Shown piece by piece: positions 1-8,379 of a stretch of 22,230 bases of DNA. Source of the stretch: DASRDE01 sp035652755 (GTDB lineage: Bacteria; Vulcanimicrobiota; Vulcanimicrobiia; Vulcanimicrobiales; Vulcanimicrobiaceae); assembly GCA_035652755.1 (NCBI GenBank), contig DASRDE010000263.1, positions 1 to 22,230 of the forward strand, given 5' to 3'. Position 1 is the first letter of the stretch. Every line of letters begins with the position of its first letter. Both the position numbers and the translations under genes were made by a program. The notes beneath the pieces were generated by a model. The model saw only the letters and a program-made list of their open reading frames with translations. It ran no database searches and was not told where the DNA came from.

Positions 1-1
1 C

Positions 2-934
2 GCCGAAGCGACCGAAAACGCCGTCAAGATCGCGCGCGAGCATACGCGGCGGCCGGCCGTCGTCGCATTTCAATACGGTTACCACGGACGCACGCTGCTC
101 GCGCTGTCGATGACGGGAAAGAACGCGCCGTACAAACAGCACTTCGGACCGTACTGCAGCGAGATCTATCACGCACCGTATCCGCACGAACTGCGCGGCT
201 GGAGCGTCGAGCGCGCGCTCGCCGCGCTCGAAGATCTCTTCGTCACGCAAGTCTCGCCCGATCGAGTAGCTGCGATCATCATCGAGCCCGTGCTCGGTGA
301 AGGCGGTTTCATTCCGGCGCCGCCGCGCTTTTTGCAGGAGCTGCGCCGCATCTGCGATCGCGAAGGCATCGTCCTGATCTGCGACGAGGTGCAAACGGGC
401 TTCGGCCGCACGGGCACGTTCTTTGCCGTCGAGCATGCCGGCATCAAACCCGATCTGATCACGGTAGCAAAATCATTGGCTGGCGGATTGCCGCTCTCGG
501 CGGTGGTCGGAAAGGCCGCGATCGTCGATGCGGTCGCGCCCGGGGGCTTGGGCGGCACGTACGCCGGCAATCCGATTGCGTGCGCCGCGGCGCTGGCGAC
601 GTTCGAAATCATGGACGGCGCATTTTTCGCGCGCGCCCGCGAGATCGGAGAGCGCATCTTCGCCGAACTGAACGCGTTGAAGGCGCGCTTCGACGCGATA
701 GTGGAAGTACGCGGTCTGGGGGCCATGGCCGCCATGGAACTCGACGACGCGCGCGCCTGCGAGCGCATTTCCGCGCACGCCCGCGATGCCGGCTTGCTGC
801 TGCTGCTGGCAGGAAAGGGCAACGTCATCCGGATTCTCGTGCCGCTGGTCGTCAGCGACGCCGACTTGCAGACGGCGTTCGCCATCCTCGCGCGCAGCTG
901 CGAGGCCGTTCTCTCTGCTCGAAAGGATCAATAA
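2..934 (+). CDS. gabT: 4-aminobutyrate aminotransferase-like class III aminotransferase, 5'-truncated
   Basis: A PLP-dependent class III (omega) aminotransferase. The N-terminus lies outside the window; 310 residues are visible, reading open from base 2. The visible part begins in the cofactor-phosphate loop (AEATENAVKIAR), continues through a GYHGRT block, and contains the PLP-ring aspartate motif DEVQTGFGRTG. The Schiff-base lysine is in VAKSLAGGLPLS. The AKSLAGG form, and the run of residues near the GKNAPYKQHFGP segment, resemble GabT enzymes, which move the amino group of GABA to 2-oxoglutarate and give succinate semialdehyde. It heads a set of genes that would produce GABA from putrescine, which supports the call. 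The stop codon is followed after one base by the proposed start of the next gene. A different omega-amino acid substrate cannot be excluded. Confidence 0.8.
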   Translation, partial: AEATENAVKIAREHTRRPAVVAFQYGYHGRTLLALSMTGKNAPYKQHFGPYCSEIYHAPYPHELRGWSVERALAALEDLFVTQVSPDRVAAIIIEPVLGEGGFIPAPPRFLQELRRICDREGIVLICDEVQTGFGRTGTFFAVEHAGIKPDLITVAKSLAGGLPLSAVVGKAAIVDAVAPGGLGGTYAGNPIACAAALATFEIMDGAFFARAREIGERIFAELNALKARFDAIVEVRGLGAMAAMELDDARACERISAHARDAGLLLLLAGKGNVIRILVPLVVSDADLQTAFAILARSCEAVLSARKDQ

Positions 935-935
935 A

Positions 936-2306
936 ATTAGTGAGCGTTCGTTTCAAGAGGTCTACGCCTATACGTCGGGCGTTCTAGAACTCATCGCCAA
1001 GCCGGAGATCACCGCGGATGATGCCGCGTGGATCACGCGCGAAACCGTGGAATCATTCCGCGAGCACGTCAATCCGGGTTTTTTGGAGTACCGTAAGGCC
1101 ACGTCGGTCGACGGCGCATCCGCAGTGGTCGAATGGGCCGATGCCGGACCGAATTCGTACCGCGACGTGAACGGAAAAGAGTACATCGACTGCCTGGGCG
1201 GGTTCGGCATCTTCAACGTCGGCCATCAGCATCCCAAAGTGGTTAAAGCCGTGACCGATCAGATGCGCCGTCAGCCGCTGCACAGTCAGGATCTGCTCGA
1301 TCCGCTGCGCGCGATGCTGGCCAAGACGCTGGCGATGGTCACGCCCGGCAACCTGGAGTATGCGTTCTTCTGCAACAGCGGCACCGAGGCGGTCGAAGGC
1401 GCGCTCAAACTCGCGCGCATCCGGGATCCGAAGAAACAAACGATCGTTGCCGCCACCAAAGGTTTTCACGGAAAGAGCTACGGCTCGCTCTCGGCCAGCG
1501 CAAAAGCGGAGTTCCGCCGGCCGTTCGGGCCGATGCTGCCGAACATCGAACACGTGCCGTTCAACGATCTGCCCGCGCTGCGCGACATGTTCTCGTCGTG
1601 CAAGGCCGTCGGCGAAGACGTGGGCGCGGTCATCCTCGAACCGATCCAGGGCGAGGGCGGCGTGAACATCCCTTCGGACGATTACCTGCCCGGCGTGCGC
1701 GCGCTCTGCAACGAGTTCGGTGCGCTGCTCATTTTAGACGAGGTGCAGACCGGCATGGGACGCACCGGCAAGATGTTTGCCTGCGACCACTGGGGCGTCG
1801 TACCGGACATTATGTGCTTGGCAAAAGCGTTCGGCGGGGGCGTGATGCCCGCGGGGGCGGTCGTCGGGACGCGCGACGTTTTTGCCAGCATCTTCACCAA
1901 CCCGTTTCTCCACACGACGACGTTCGGCGGCAATCCGCTTGCCTGTGCTGCGGCGCTGGCGTGCATCAACGTCATCATCGAAGAACGCTTGGCCGAGCGC
2001 GCCGCGCTCATGGGCGTGCACATGCTCGAAGGCCTTCGCCGCGCGGTTGCCGGCCACGAAGATCTCGTCGTCGACGTGCGCGGCAAGGGATTGCTGATGG
2101 CACTGGAATTCGTCGACGACCAAACGGGTTTCGCGCTCGGCAAACAGATGCTCGACCGCGGTGTTCTGGTCTCGGGTACGCTCGTGAACGCACGCGTGGT
2201 GCGCTTCGAGCCGCCGCTGACCATCGAGCAGGCGCAGGCCGATTACGTCTGCGGCGCGCTCGCCGACTCTCTCCGTTCGCTCAAAGCCGCTCCCGCCGCG
2301 AGGTAA
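936..2306 (+). CDS. patA: Putrescine aminotransferase (PatA/YgjG type)
   Basis: A class III aminotransferase closely resembling E. coli YgjG, which converts putrescine and 2-oxoglutarate to 4-aminobutyraldehyde and glutamate. Shared blocks, recalled from that family, include EHVNPGFLEYRK, CLGGFGIFNVGH, FFCNSGTEAVE, DEVQTGMGRTGKMFAC and LHTTTFGGNPLACAAAL. The PLP lysine is in CLAKAFGGGVMP, residue 297 if the start is at 936; E. coli has Lys300 in a 459-residue protein, against 456 here. The start is unusual. No in-frame ATG, GTG or TTG lies between the upstream stop (932-934) and GTG at 1047, which would delete about 37 conserved-region residues. ATT at 936 follows an AAAGGA ribosome site (922-927) at 8-nt spacing. 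The upstream ATG at 786 would give an N-terminus read in the wrong frame of the previous gene. Function is secure, start is not. Confidence 0.88.
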   Translation: MSERSFQEVYAYTSGVLELIAKPEITADDAAWITRETVESFREHVNPGFLEYRKATSVDGASAVVEWADAGPNSYRDVNGKEYIDCLGGFGIFNVGHQHPKVVKAVTDQMRRQPLHSQDLLDPLRAMLAKTLAMVTPGNLEYAFFCNSGTEAVEGALKLARIRDPKKQTIVAATKGFHGKSYGSLSASAKAEFRRPFGPMLPNIEHVPFNDLPALRDMFSSCKAVGEDVGAVILEPIQGEGGVNIPSDDYLPGVRALCNEFGALLILDEVQTGMGRTGKMFACDHWGVVPDIMCLAKAFGGGVMPAGAVVGTRDVFASIFTNPFLHTTTFGGNPLACAAALACINVIIEERLAERAALMGVHMLEGLRRAVAGHEDLVVDVRGKGLLMALEFVDDQTGFALGKQMLDRGVLVSGTLVNARVVRFEPPLTIEQAQADYVCGALADSLRSLKAAPAAR

Positions 2307-2308
2307 TC

Positions 2309-3832
2309 ATGCAAACGCTCGACCCAACGGTCTCTTCCGACGACATCCTGCGCAATCTCACGCGCTCGGGAAACAACACGCTGCTCATGTACATCGACGG
2401 CCGCTGGTGCGACGCGTCGGACGGGGGCACGCGCACCCTGGTCAATCCGTCGAACGATCGACCCATCGGCGCGGTAGCGGAGGCCACGCGCGAGGACGCC
2501 GAGCGCGCGATCGCCAGTGCGCACGCGGCATTTTACGACGGACCGTGGCGCGACGTGACGGCGCTGGATCGGGCGCGCCTGCTCCTGCGCCTTGCGGACA
2601 AGATCGAAGAGCACGGCACCGAGTTCGCGCGCATCGACACGCTCAACAACGGCAAGCCGCTGCGCGAAACCGAGTTCGACGTGACCGATGCCGCCAATTG
2701 CTTCCGGTATTACGCGGGCCTCGCGACCAAAGCGACGGGGCAGACCTTCGAAGTGCCGGCGCCGTCCCAAACGTTCGTCGTGCGCGAGCCGATCGGCGTC
2801 TGCGGCCAAATCATTCCGTGGAACTACCCGCTGCTGATGGCGGTGTGGAAACTGGCGCCGGCGCTGGCGGCCGGGAACACGTGCGTGCTCAAGCCCTCTG
2901 AACTGACGCCGCTCTCCGCGCTGCGCTTGGCAACGCTGTTCGAAGAGCTCGAGTTTCCCGCCGGAGTCGTAAACGTCGTTACGGGCGCGGGAGCAACGGC
3001 AGGCGCGGCGATCGCCGAGAGCCACCTGGTCGACAAGGTCGCATTCACGGGAGGCACCGTAACCGGACGATCGATCATGCGCGCCGCAACCGGCAACCTC
3101 AAGAAGATCTCGCTCGAACTGGGCGGCAAATCGCCCAACGTCGTATTCGCCGACGCCGACTTCGACACGGCGGTCGATTACGCGCTCTTCGGGATCTACG
3201 CCAATGCCGGGCAAGTGTGCTCGGCGGGTTCGCGCCTGATCCTGCAAGAGCCGATCTACGATCGCTTCATGGAACGCTTGGTCGAGCGCGCCAAGAAGAT
3301 TCGCGTGGGCGACGGCTTCGATCCGCGCACGGAGATGGGGCCGCTGATCTCGCGCGCGCACACCGAGAAAGTGCAGCAGTACATTGCCATCGGGCGCGAA
3401 GAAGGCGCGCGCATGGAGTGCGGCGGCAACCGCATCGGCGAGAGCGGATGCTTTATCGAACCCACGATCTTCACGCACACGGATCCCAAGATGCGCATCG
3501 TGCAAGAGGAGATCTTCGGACCTGTGCTCGTCGTTCAGACGTTTAAGACTGAAGAGGAAGCGATCGCCGTCGCCAACGACACGATCTACGGTCTGGCCGG
3601 GGCCGTCTTTACGGAGGACATCGCCAAGGCGCACCGGTTCATCCGCAAGCTCCGCGCCGGGATTACCTGGATCAACACGTATCATCCGACGTACAACGAA
3701 GCGCCGTGGGGCGGCTACAAGCAATCCGGCATCGGGCGCGAGCTGGGAACGTACGGCTACGAGGCATATACGGAGGTCAAACAGATCAACGTCAACCTCG
3801 CGGTCGAGCCCTCGGGATGGTTCGGCGAGTGA
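2309..3832 (+). CDS. NAD(P)-dependent aminoaldehyde / betaine-aldehyde dehydrogenase
   Basis: A 507-residue aldehyde dehydrogenase superfamily enzyme of full length. Visible motifs in order: oxyanion-region PWNYP (Asn171), cofactor-loop FTGGTVTG (about 246-253), general-base Glu270 in LELGGKSP, nucleophile Cys304 in NAGQVCSAGSR, and EEIFGP. The GQVCSAGSR form is typical of the betaine-aldehyde/GbsA/aminoaldehyde branch. ATG at 2309 is preceded by GAGG (2300-2303), and the gap to the upstream stop is only 2 nt. Sitting right after a putrescine aminotransferase and near a GABA aminotransferase, the most likely role is cytosolic oxidation of 4-aminobutyraldehyde to GABA, as done by PatD or PuuC in enterobacteria. 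Betaine aldehyde, 3-aminopropionaldehyde or another aldehyde remains possible, because sequence alone does not fix the substrate in this branch. Confidence 0.88.
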   Translation: MQTLDPTVSSDDILRNLTRSGNNTLLMYIDGRWCDASDGGTRTLVNPSNDRPIGAVAEATREDAERAIASAHAAFYDGPWRDVTALDRARLLLRLADKIEEHGTEFARIDTLNNGKPLRETEFDVTDAANCFRYYAGLATKATGQTFEVPAPSQTFVVREPIGVCGQIIPWNYPLLMAVWKLAPALAAGNTCVLKPSELTPLSALRLATLFEELEFPAGVVNVVTGAGATAGAAIAESHLVDKVAFTGGTVTGRSIMRAATGNLKKISLELGGKSPNVVFADADFDTAVDYALFGIYANAGQVCSAGSRLILQEPIYDRFMERLVERAKKIRVGDGFDPRTEMGPLISRAHTEKVQQYIAIGREEGARMECGGNRIGESGCFIEPTIFTHTDPKMRIVQEEIFGPVLVVQTFKTEEEAIAVANDTIYGLAGAVFTEDIAKAHRFIRKLRAGITWINTYHPTYNEAPWGGYKQSGIGRELGTYGYEAYTEVKQINVNLAVEPSGWFGE

Positions 3833-5133
3833 TTCTCACAGCTAAGCGCACGTCGCGCGTCCTCACGCCGTGGGTTGCGCAAGCCGGCCGGAACGTGCCC
3901 GAGATCGTCCGCGGCGAACGATCGTTTCTCTTCGACGAGAACGGGAAACGGTACGTCGACTTTTCGGCGGGACTCGTCGCCGTCAATCTCGGCCACGCGC
4001 ACCCGGGCGTGGCCGCCGCGATTGCAGAGCAAGCATCAAAGATCTGCTACGTCGCGCCGAGCCTGGGAAACGACCAACGTGAAGCGCTGGCCGATGCAAT
4101 CGCGGCAATCGCGCCGTGGAGTGAAGGCTGCCGCGTCTTCTTCACGGCCGGCGGCGGCGAAGCGAACGAAGACGCGATCAAGATCGCGCGCACGCTGACC
4201 GGACGGCACAAAGTCCTCACGGCGTATCGTTCGTTTCACGGCTCCGCGCCCGGCGCCGGAACGCTTACCGGTGAGAACCGCCGGTGGCCGAACGAGCCGG
4301 GCATCCCCGGCGTCGTGCGTTTCTTCGCGCCGTTTCCGTACCGCAGCCCATTCTACACCAGGGATGCGGCCGAAGAGACGCAGCGCGCGCTCTCGCATCT
4401 CGAAGACGTCATCCTGTACGAGGGGCGCGACCGCATCGCAGCGCTGCTGATCGAGCCGATCGTCGGATCGAACGGCGTCGTGCTCTATCCGGACGGATAC
4501 CTCGCGGGCCTTCGCGAGCTCTGCGATCGGTACGGCATTCTGCTGGTGTTCGACGAGGTGATGACGGGGTTCGGGCGCACCGGCAAACCGTTCGCGGCGC
4601 AGCGCTTCGACGTAATCCCGGATCTCTTCACCTTCGCCAAAGGCGTCACGTCGGCGTACGTGCCGCTGGGCGGCGTTGCCGTGCGGGAATCGCTCGCGAG
4701 CACGTTCGACGCGACGCCGTTACCGTGCGGGCACACGTTCTCGGGCCATCCGCTGGCGATGGCCGCCGGCGTTGCATCGCTCGAGACGTATCGTGAGGTT
4801 TTTCCGCGCGTTCCCGCGCTCGAACGCTCGCTGCGCGAGCAGCTGCTCCAACTGCAAACCCGCCATCCGTCGATCGGCGAAGTGCGCGGCACCGGAGCCT
4901 TCTTCGCGCTCGAACTGGTCAAAGATCGGCAGACGCGCGAACCGATCGTCGAATGGCAGGGAAAACAGGCGCTCGGGGCATTTCTTGCCGATTTGCTCGA
5001 TCGCGGCGTGTACGTCTATGCGCGGTTCAACACCGTCATCATCGCGCCGCCGCTCGTTATCGAACCCGATGAGATCGCGCAGGCAATCGAAGGGTTCGAC
5101 GGCGCGCTCACGACGCTGGAAAAGGGAGCCTGA
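3829..5133 (+). CDS. Class III omega-amino-acid:pyruvate aminotransferase (beta-alanine/taurine type)
   Basis: A 434-residue PLP aminotransferase. Blocks seen: DFSAGLVAVNLGHAHP, FFTAGGGEANEDAIK, LLIEPIVGSNGVVLYP, FDEVMTGFGRTG (PLP-ring Asp at about 242), and Lys271 in FAKGVTSAYVPLGGV. The GGGEANEDAIK and AKGVTSAYVPLG forms resemble taurine:pyruvate and beta-alanine:pyruvate enzymes more than GabT or acetylornithine aminotransferases. The start is GTG at 3829, whose last two bases belong to the upstream TGA, a GTGA overlap that suggests translational coupling. The next gene, 3 nt downstream, encodes a malonate-semialdehyde-type dehydrogenase. Together they would convert beta-alanine (for example from spermidine-derived diaminopropane) to acetyl-CoA, parallel to the Pseudomonas BauA/BauC pair. 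The substrate is inferred from context. Confidence 0.8.
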   Translation: MILTAKRTSRVLTPWVAQAGRNVPEIVRGERSFLFDENGKRYVDFSAGLVAVNLGHAHPGVAAAIAEQASKICYVAPSLGNDQREALADAIAAIAPWSEGCRVFFTAGGGEANEDAIKIARTLTGRHKVLTAYRSFHGSAPGAGTLTGENRRWPNEPGIPGVVRFFAPFPYRSPFYTRDAAEETQRALSHLEDVILYEGRDRIAALLIEPIVGSNGVVLYPDGYLAGLRELCDRYGILLVFDEVMTGFGRTGKPFAAQRFDVIPDLFTFAKGVTSAYVPLGGVAVRESLASTFDATPLPCGHTFSGHPLAMAAGVASLETYREVFPRVPALERSLREQLLQLQTRHPSIGEVRGTGAFFALELVKDRQTREPIVEWQGKQALGAFLADLLDRGVYVYARFNTVIIAPPLVIEPDEIAQAIEGFDGALTTLEKGA

Positions 5134-5136
5134 AGC

Positions 5137-6537
5137 ATGACGGCAGTGATGGAAACGCTGGAGGTTCGCGATCCGGCGACCGGCGAGATCATCGCCAACC
5201 TGCGCGCCGCGAGCGCGCAGGAGTGTGCCTGGGCAGTGCGCGGCGCCGCGGATGCGTTTGCGTCCTGGTCCGCAACGCCCGTGGTCGAACGCGCGCGGCT
5301 GCTCTTCCGGTATGCCGATGCGCTCGAACGCCGCTTCGAAGAACTGGCCGTCTCGGTTTCGCGCGAAAACGGCAAGACGATCGCCGACGCGCGGGCGGAG
5401 GTGCGCCGCGGAATCGAAGCCGTGGAGTTTGCCTGCGGCATGCCGTCTCTGATGATGGGCGACGCGCTGCCGAACGTCGCGCGCGGCATCGACTCGAACA
5501 GCGTGCGCTACCCGCTCGGCGTCTGCGTGGGCATCACGCCGTTCAACTTTCCGGCCATGATTCCGTTGTGGATGATGCCGATTGCCATCGCCGCCGGGAA
5601 TACGTTCGTCCTCAAACCGTCGCCGCAGACGCCGGTGACGGCCGATCTGCTCCACGCGATCGCGCAAGAGTGCAAGTTTCCGCAGCACGTCTTCAGCGTG
5701 GTACACGGCGGTGCAAACGCCGTCGAATCGCTCATCGAGCAGCCCGAAGTCCAAGCCGTTTCGTTCGTGGGATCGTCGACGGTCGCACGTATCGTGCAGC
5801 AGCTGGCGGTCAAACACCACAAGCGCGTGCAAGCACTGGGCGGCGCGAAGAACTACTTGATCGTCATGCCGGATGCAGCGGACGAGCAGACGCTTTCGGC
5901 GGTGATGTCGTCCGCCTTCGGCGGCGCGGGGCAGCGCTGCCTGGCCGGATCCGTCGTCGTTACGGTCGGCGACGCGGGACGCACGTTCGTGCCGATGCTC
6001 GTGGATGCTGCGCGCGGTTTGCGCTTGGGCCGCGGCATCGATGCCGACGTCGACATGGGGCCGGTCATCAGCCGTCAAGCCCGCGAGCGCATCGAAGGCT
6101 ACGTCGCGCGCGCGAAAGCGTCGGGCGCGAAGGTGCTGCTCGACGGAGGCGACGCTCCGCGCGACGGCAGTTTCCTTCGGCCGGTGATCTTCGACGGCGT
6201 CAGCGCGGAAAGCGAACTGGCGACCGAGGAGATCTTTGGGCCAGTCGTTGCTATCGTTCACGCCGAAAATCTGGATGAAGCGATCGCGACCGCGAACCGT
6301 TCGCGGTACGGCAACGCTTCTTCGATCTTCACGCGCGACGGCGGCAGCGCGAGAGAGTTCGCGCAACGCATCGCGGTCGGGATGGCCGGAATTAACATCG
6401 GCGTCGCCGCGCCGATGGCGTTCTTCCCGTTCGGCGGGGTCAAGGAATCGATCTTCGGCGATCTCCGCTGCCACGGCAAGGACGCGGTCGCGTTCTACAC
6501 GCAGCAGCGCGTCGTGATCTCGCGCTGGCCGTCCTAA
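5137..6537 (+). CDS. mmsA: CoA-acylating (methyl)malonate-semialdehyde dehydrogenase
   Basis: A 466-residue member of the aldehyde dehydrogenase superfamily. This subgroup oxidises malonate or methylmalonate semialdehyde with NAD and CoA, releasing CO2 and giving acetyl- or propionyl-CoA. The diagnostic substitution is visible: the general-base glutamate of ordinary ALDHs is replaced, with GGAKN (Asn at about 239) in its place. The nucleophile is Cys268 in GAGQRCLA. PFNFPAMIPLWMMPIAIAAGN and the C-terminal FPFGGVKESIFGDLRCHG block are also typical of MmsA/IolA. It is slightly shorter than the usual 480-500 residues. A ribosome site AAGGGAG (5122-5128) precedes ATG at 5137, which lies 3 nt after the upstream stop. 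It is the last gene of the catabolic operon; a 28-nt gap follows. Confidence 0.9.
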   Translation: MTAVMETLEVRDPATGEIIANLRAASAQECAWAVRGAADAFASWSATPVVERARLLFRYADALERRFEELAVSVSRENGKTIADARAEVRRGIEAVEFACGMPSLMMGDALPNVARGIDSNSVRYPLGVCVGITPFNFPAMIPLWMMPIAIAAGNTFVLKPSPQTPVTADLLHAIAQECKFPQHVFSVVHGGANAVESLIEQPEVQAVSFVGSSTVARIVQQLAVKHHKRVQALGGAKNYLIVMPDAADEQTLSAVMSSAFGGAGQRCLAGSVVVTVGDAGRTFVPMLVDAARGLRLGRGIDADVDMGPVISRQARERIEGYVARAKASGAKVLLDGGDAPRDGSFLRPVIFDGVSAESELATEEIFGPVVAIVHAENLDEAIATANRSRYGNASSIFTRDGGSAREFAQRIAVGMAGINIGVAAPMAFFPFGGVKESIFGDLRCHGKDAVAFYTQQRVVISRWPS

Positions 6538-6565
6538 CGCGCCGGCGCGCAGAGCGAGGCTTGGG

Positions 6566-7117
6566 GTGGCAAAACTTATTTTCGCGATGAATCAATCGCT
6601 CGACGGGTATGTCGCGGCGGCGGACGGCGCGCTGGATCCGCTGCCCCCGCCCGGCGAGGCGCTTTTTCGTCACTTCGTCGAGTTCGAGCGCGGTTTGGCG
6701 TGCGTTCTGTACGGCCGCCGCATCTACGAAGTGATGCGCTACTGGGACGAAGACCGGCCCGACTGGACCGCCGACGAGCGCGAGTTTGCGGCGGCGTGGC
6801 GCGCGCATCCGAAGTGGGTCGTGTCGCGGTCGGCACCGCCGCTCGGGCCGAACGCCGCGCTCGCCGAGCTCGACCTCGAAGCATTCGTCCGGGGCTTAAA
6901 GTCCGAAACGGCGGGCGTTATCGCCGTCGCGGGGCCGCAGTTGGCCGGCAGCCTGACCAATATGCGTCTCATCGACGAATATCATCTGTACTTTCGTCCC
7001 GTAGCGCTCGGCGCGGGCACGCCGTACTTTGCGCAAGATCCCGGGCAGCTGCGTCTGTTGGGCGCCGATCTCATCGGCGAGGACACCGTGCGATTGCGGT
7101 ACGAACCGGCCGGATAG
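6566..7117 (+). CDS. RibD C-terminal / dihydrofolate reductase-like family protein
   Basis: A 183-residue protein with the RibD_C/DHFR-like fold. The pattern seen is an N-terminal beta strand followed by MNQSLDGYVA (substrate and nicotinamide region), a short GRRIYEVMRYW helix, a WVVSRSA strand, the NADPH-binding AVAGPQLAGSLTN segment, and the terminal EYHLYFRPVALGAGTPYF block. Stand-alone proteins of this type are NADPH-dependent reductases of unknown substrate, related to the YwjB/YyaP group; they are not housekeeping dihydrofolate reductases or riboflavin enzymes. The start is GTG at 6566 with AGCGAGG upstream (GAGG 6555-6558). Nothing in the neighbourhood indicates its substrate. It may be transcribed by read-through from the aminotransferase operon or independently; no clear promoter is visible in the short gap. 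Confidence 0.85.
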   Translation: MAKLIFAMNQSLDGYVAAADGALDPLPPPGEALFRHFVEFERGLACVLYGRRIYEVMRYWDEDRPDWTADEREFAAAWRAHPKWVVSRSAPPLGPNAALAELDLEAFVRGLKSETAGVIAVAGPQLAGSLTNMRLIDEYHLYFRPVALGAGTPYFAQDPGQLRLLGADLIGEDTVRLRYEPAG

Positions 7118-7170
7118 CGCCGGCTGCGTCACAGCACGGTTCCCTGCTGCGATTGACGAAGACGAACACC

Positions 7171-8313
7171 GTGCATCGTCTTTTTCTTCCGCTCTTATGC
7201 GCAGCGATTCTGACCGCGCCTGCTGCCGGCGCGCCCGCGCCGGTCGCATTTCTGTGCGATGCCGCGCATACCGGCGTCTGCCCACAAACGGAGATCGCCG
7301 CGCAGCCCAAACCGCTCTGGCGCTTCTTTACCGATCGTCTGAACCGCTCGACTCCGGCGTACCACGACGGCGTGCTCTTCGTCGGCAGCAACAGCGGCAT
7401 GTTCTACGCGCTGGATGCCGGTACGGGGCGTCCGCGATGGAGTTTCGCGGCGCACGAACCTGTGGCGTCCTCGCCCGCGGTGAGCGGCGGCCGCGTCTAT
7501 TTTGCCGCGGCTCGGACGCTGTACGCGCTCGACGAACGGAACGGACGCCCGGTGTGGCGTCACGCGTTCGGCCCGGATCTGCCCCATCCCGGACACCAAT
7601 GGGATTTTTTCCAATCCTCTCCGACCGTCGTCGGGTCCAGGCTCTTCGTCGGATCGGGTGACGGCAGCATCGATGCTTTTGATGCCGCGACCGGACGAGC
7701 CATTTGGAAGTATCGCACCGGCGGGCGCGTGCGATTGACGCCCGCAGTATGGGACGGCGCCGTGTACGCGGGAAGTTTCGACGGCGCCGTGTACGCGTTG
7801 AACGCGCAAACGGGCGCGCTGCTGTGGCGATTCAAGACCGCGGGCAATCCCGATTTTCCGATCGGTGAGGTGCAATCGTCGCCCAGCATCGACGGCGGCA
7901 CCGCGTTTTTCGGCAGCCGCGACGGGTTCTTATATGCGGTAGACGCGCGGACCGGCACCAAGAAGTGGAGCGTAGACGAAAACGAGTCGTGGGTCATCTC
8001 GAGTCCGGCGGTCCAAGGCGGCATCGTCTATTACGGAAGCTCCGACGGCAACGCGCTGCGCGCGGTGGACGAAGCCACCGGCGCGCGCAAGTGGAGTTAC
8101 GACGCGCAGGGACGCGTCTGGTCATCGCCGGTGCTCGTGGGCGGCCGCGCCTTCATCGGGGCGGGCGACGGCGAAGTCTGGATCGTCGATGCGGCCACGG
8201 GCAAGATGAGCGGATACCTGGATAGCGAGGGGACCATCTACTCGTCGGTGTGCGTCGCAAACGGGAGCGTGTTCTATACGAGCGACGACGGCTACGTGTA
8301 CGCCGCTCGCTAG
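7171..8313 (+). CDS. Secreted PQQ-type (BamB-like) eight-bladed beta-propeller protein
   Basis: A 380-residue exported protein. The N-terminus (HRLFLPLLCAAILTAPAAGA) is a signal peptide with a short positive region, a hydrophobic core and an AxA-like cleavage site; the cysteine in the core is not in a good lipobox. The mature part is a tandem of PQQ-like blades with the recurrent pattern (L/V)YALDaxTGxxxW. Seven fairly clear copies and a degenerate last blade lacking Trp give about eight blades, as in BamB. Two cysteines sit eight residues apart near the mature N-terminus and could form a disulfide. The catalytic residues of quinoprotein dehydrogenases are not evident, so a structural or binding role is more likely. 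GTG at 7171 is chosen; TTG at 7153 in frame would add six residues (TKTNTV region). Neither has a strong ribosome site. Confidence 0.82.
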   Translation: MHRLFLPLLCAAILTAPAAGAPAPVAFLCDAAHTGVCPQTEIAAQPKPLWRFFTDRLNRSTPAYHDGVLFVGSNSGMFYALDAGTGRPRWSFAAHEPVASSPAVSGGRVYFAAARTLYALDERNGRPVWRHAFGPDLPHPGHQWDFFQSSPTVVGSRLFVGSGDGSIDAFDAATGRAIWKYRTGGRVRLTPAVWDGAVYAGSFDGAVYALNAQTGALLWRFKTAGNPDFPIGEVQSSPSIDGGTAFFGSRDGFLYAVDARTGTKKWSVDENESWVISSPAVQGGIVYYGSSDGNALRAVDEATGARKWSYDAQGRVWSSPVLVGGRAFIGAGDGEVWIVDAATGKMSGYLDSEGTIYSSVCVANGSVFYTSDDGYVYAAR

Positions 8314-8317
8314 ACCT

Positions 8318-8343
8318 GTCGAAAAGGGGCCGCCCCGTTCGAC
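8318..8343 (+). repeat. Inverted repeat / hairpin after the propeller gene
   Basis: GTCGAA (8318-8323) pairs with TTCGAC (8338-8343), and the inner arms GGGGC (8326-8330) and GCCCC (8332-8336) extend the stem. It begins 5 nt after the propeller stop codon, so it could be a 3' end stabiliser or a terminator without a T-tract. It also lies 37 nt upstream of the next gene's start, so a leader role is possible. Confidence 0.5.
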
Positions 8344-8379
8344 GTGGAGTTAGAACGTGCCGAAAAGGAGACGCCCCAC

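Noticed and set aside
786..935. ATG 786 as start of the putrescine aminotransferase
   Set aside because: The extra 50 residues are an out-of-frame copy of the upstream gene's 3' end, with cysteine and arginine runs and no resemblance to the family.
2243..6474. Long open frames antisense to the catabolic operon
   Set aside because: They are produced by GC-rich codon bias, show low-complexity Arg/Asp/Ala composition and have no recognisable family, while the + strand genes there are well-known enzymes.
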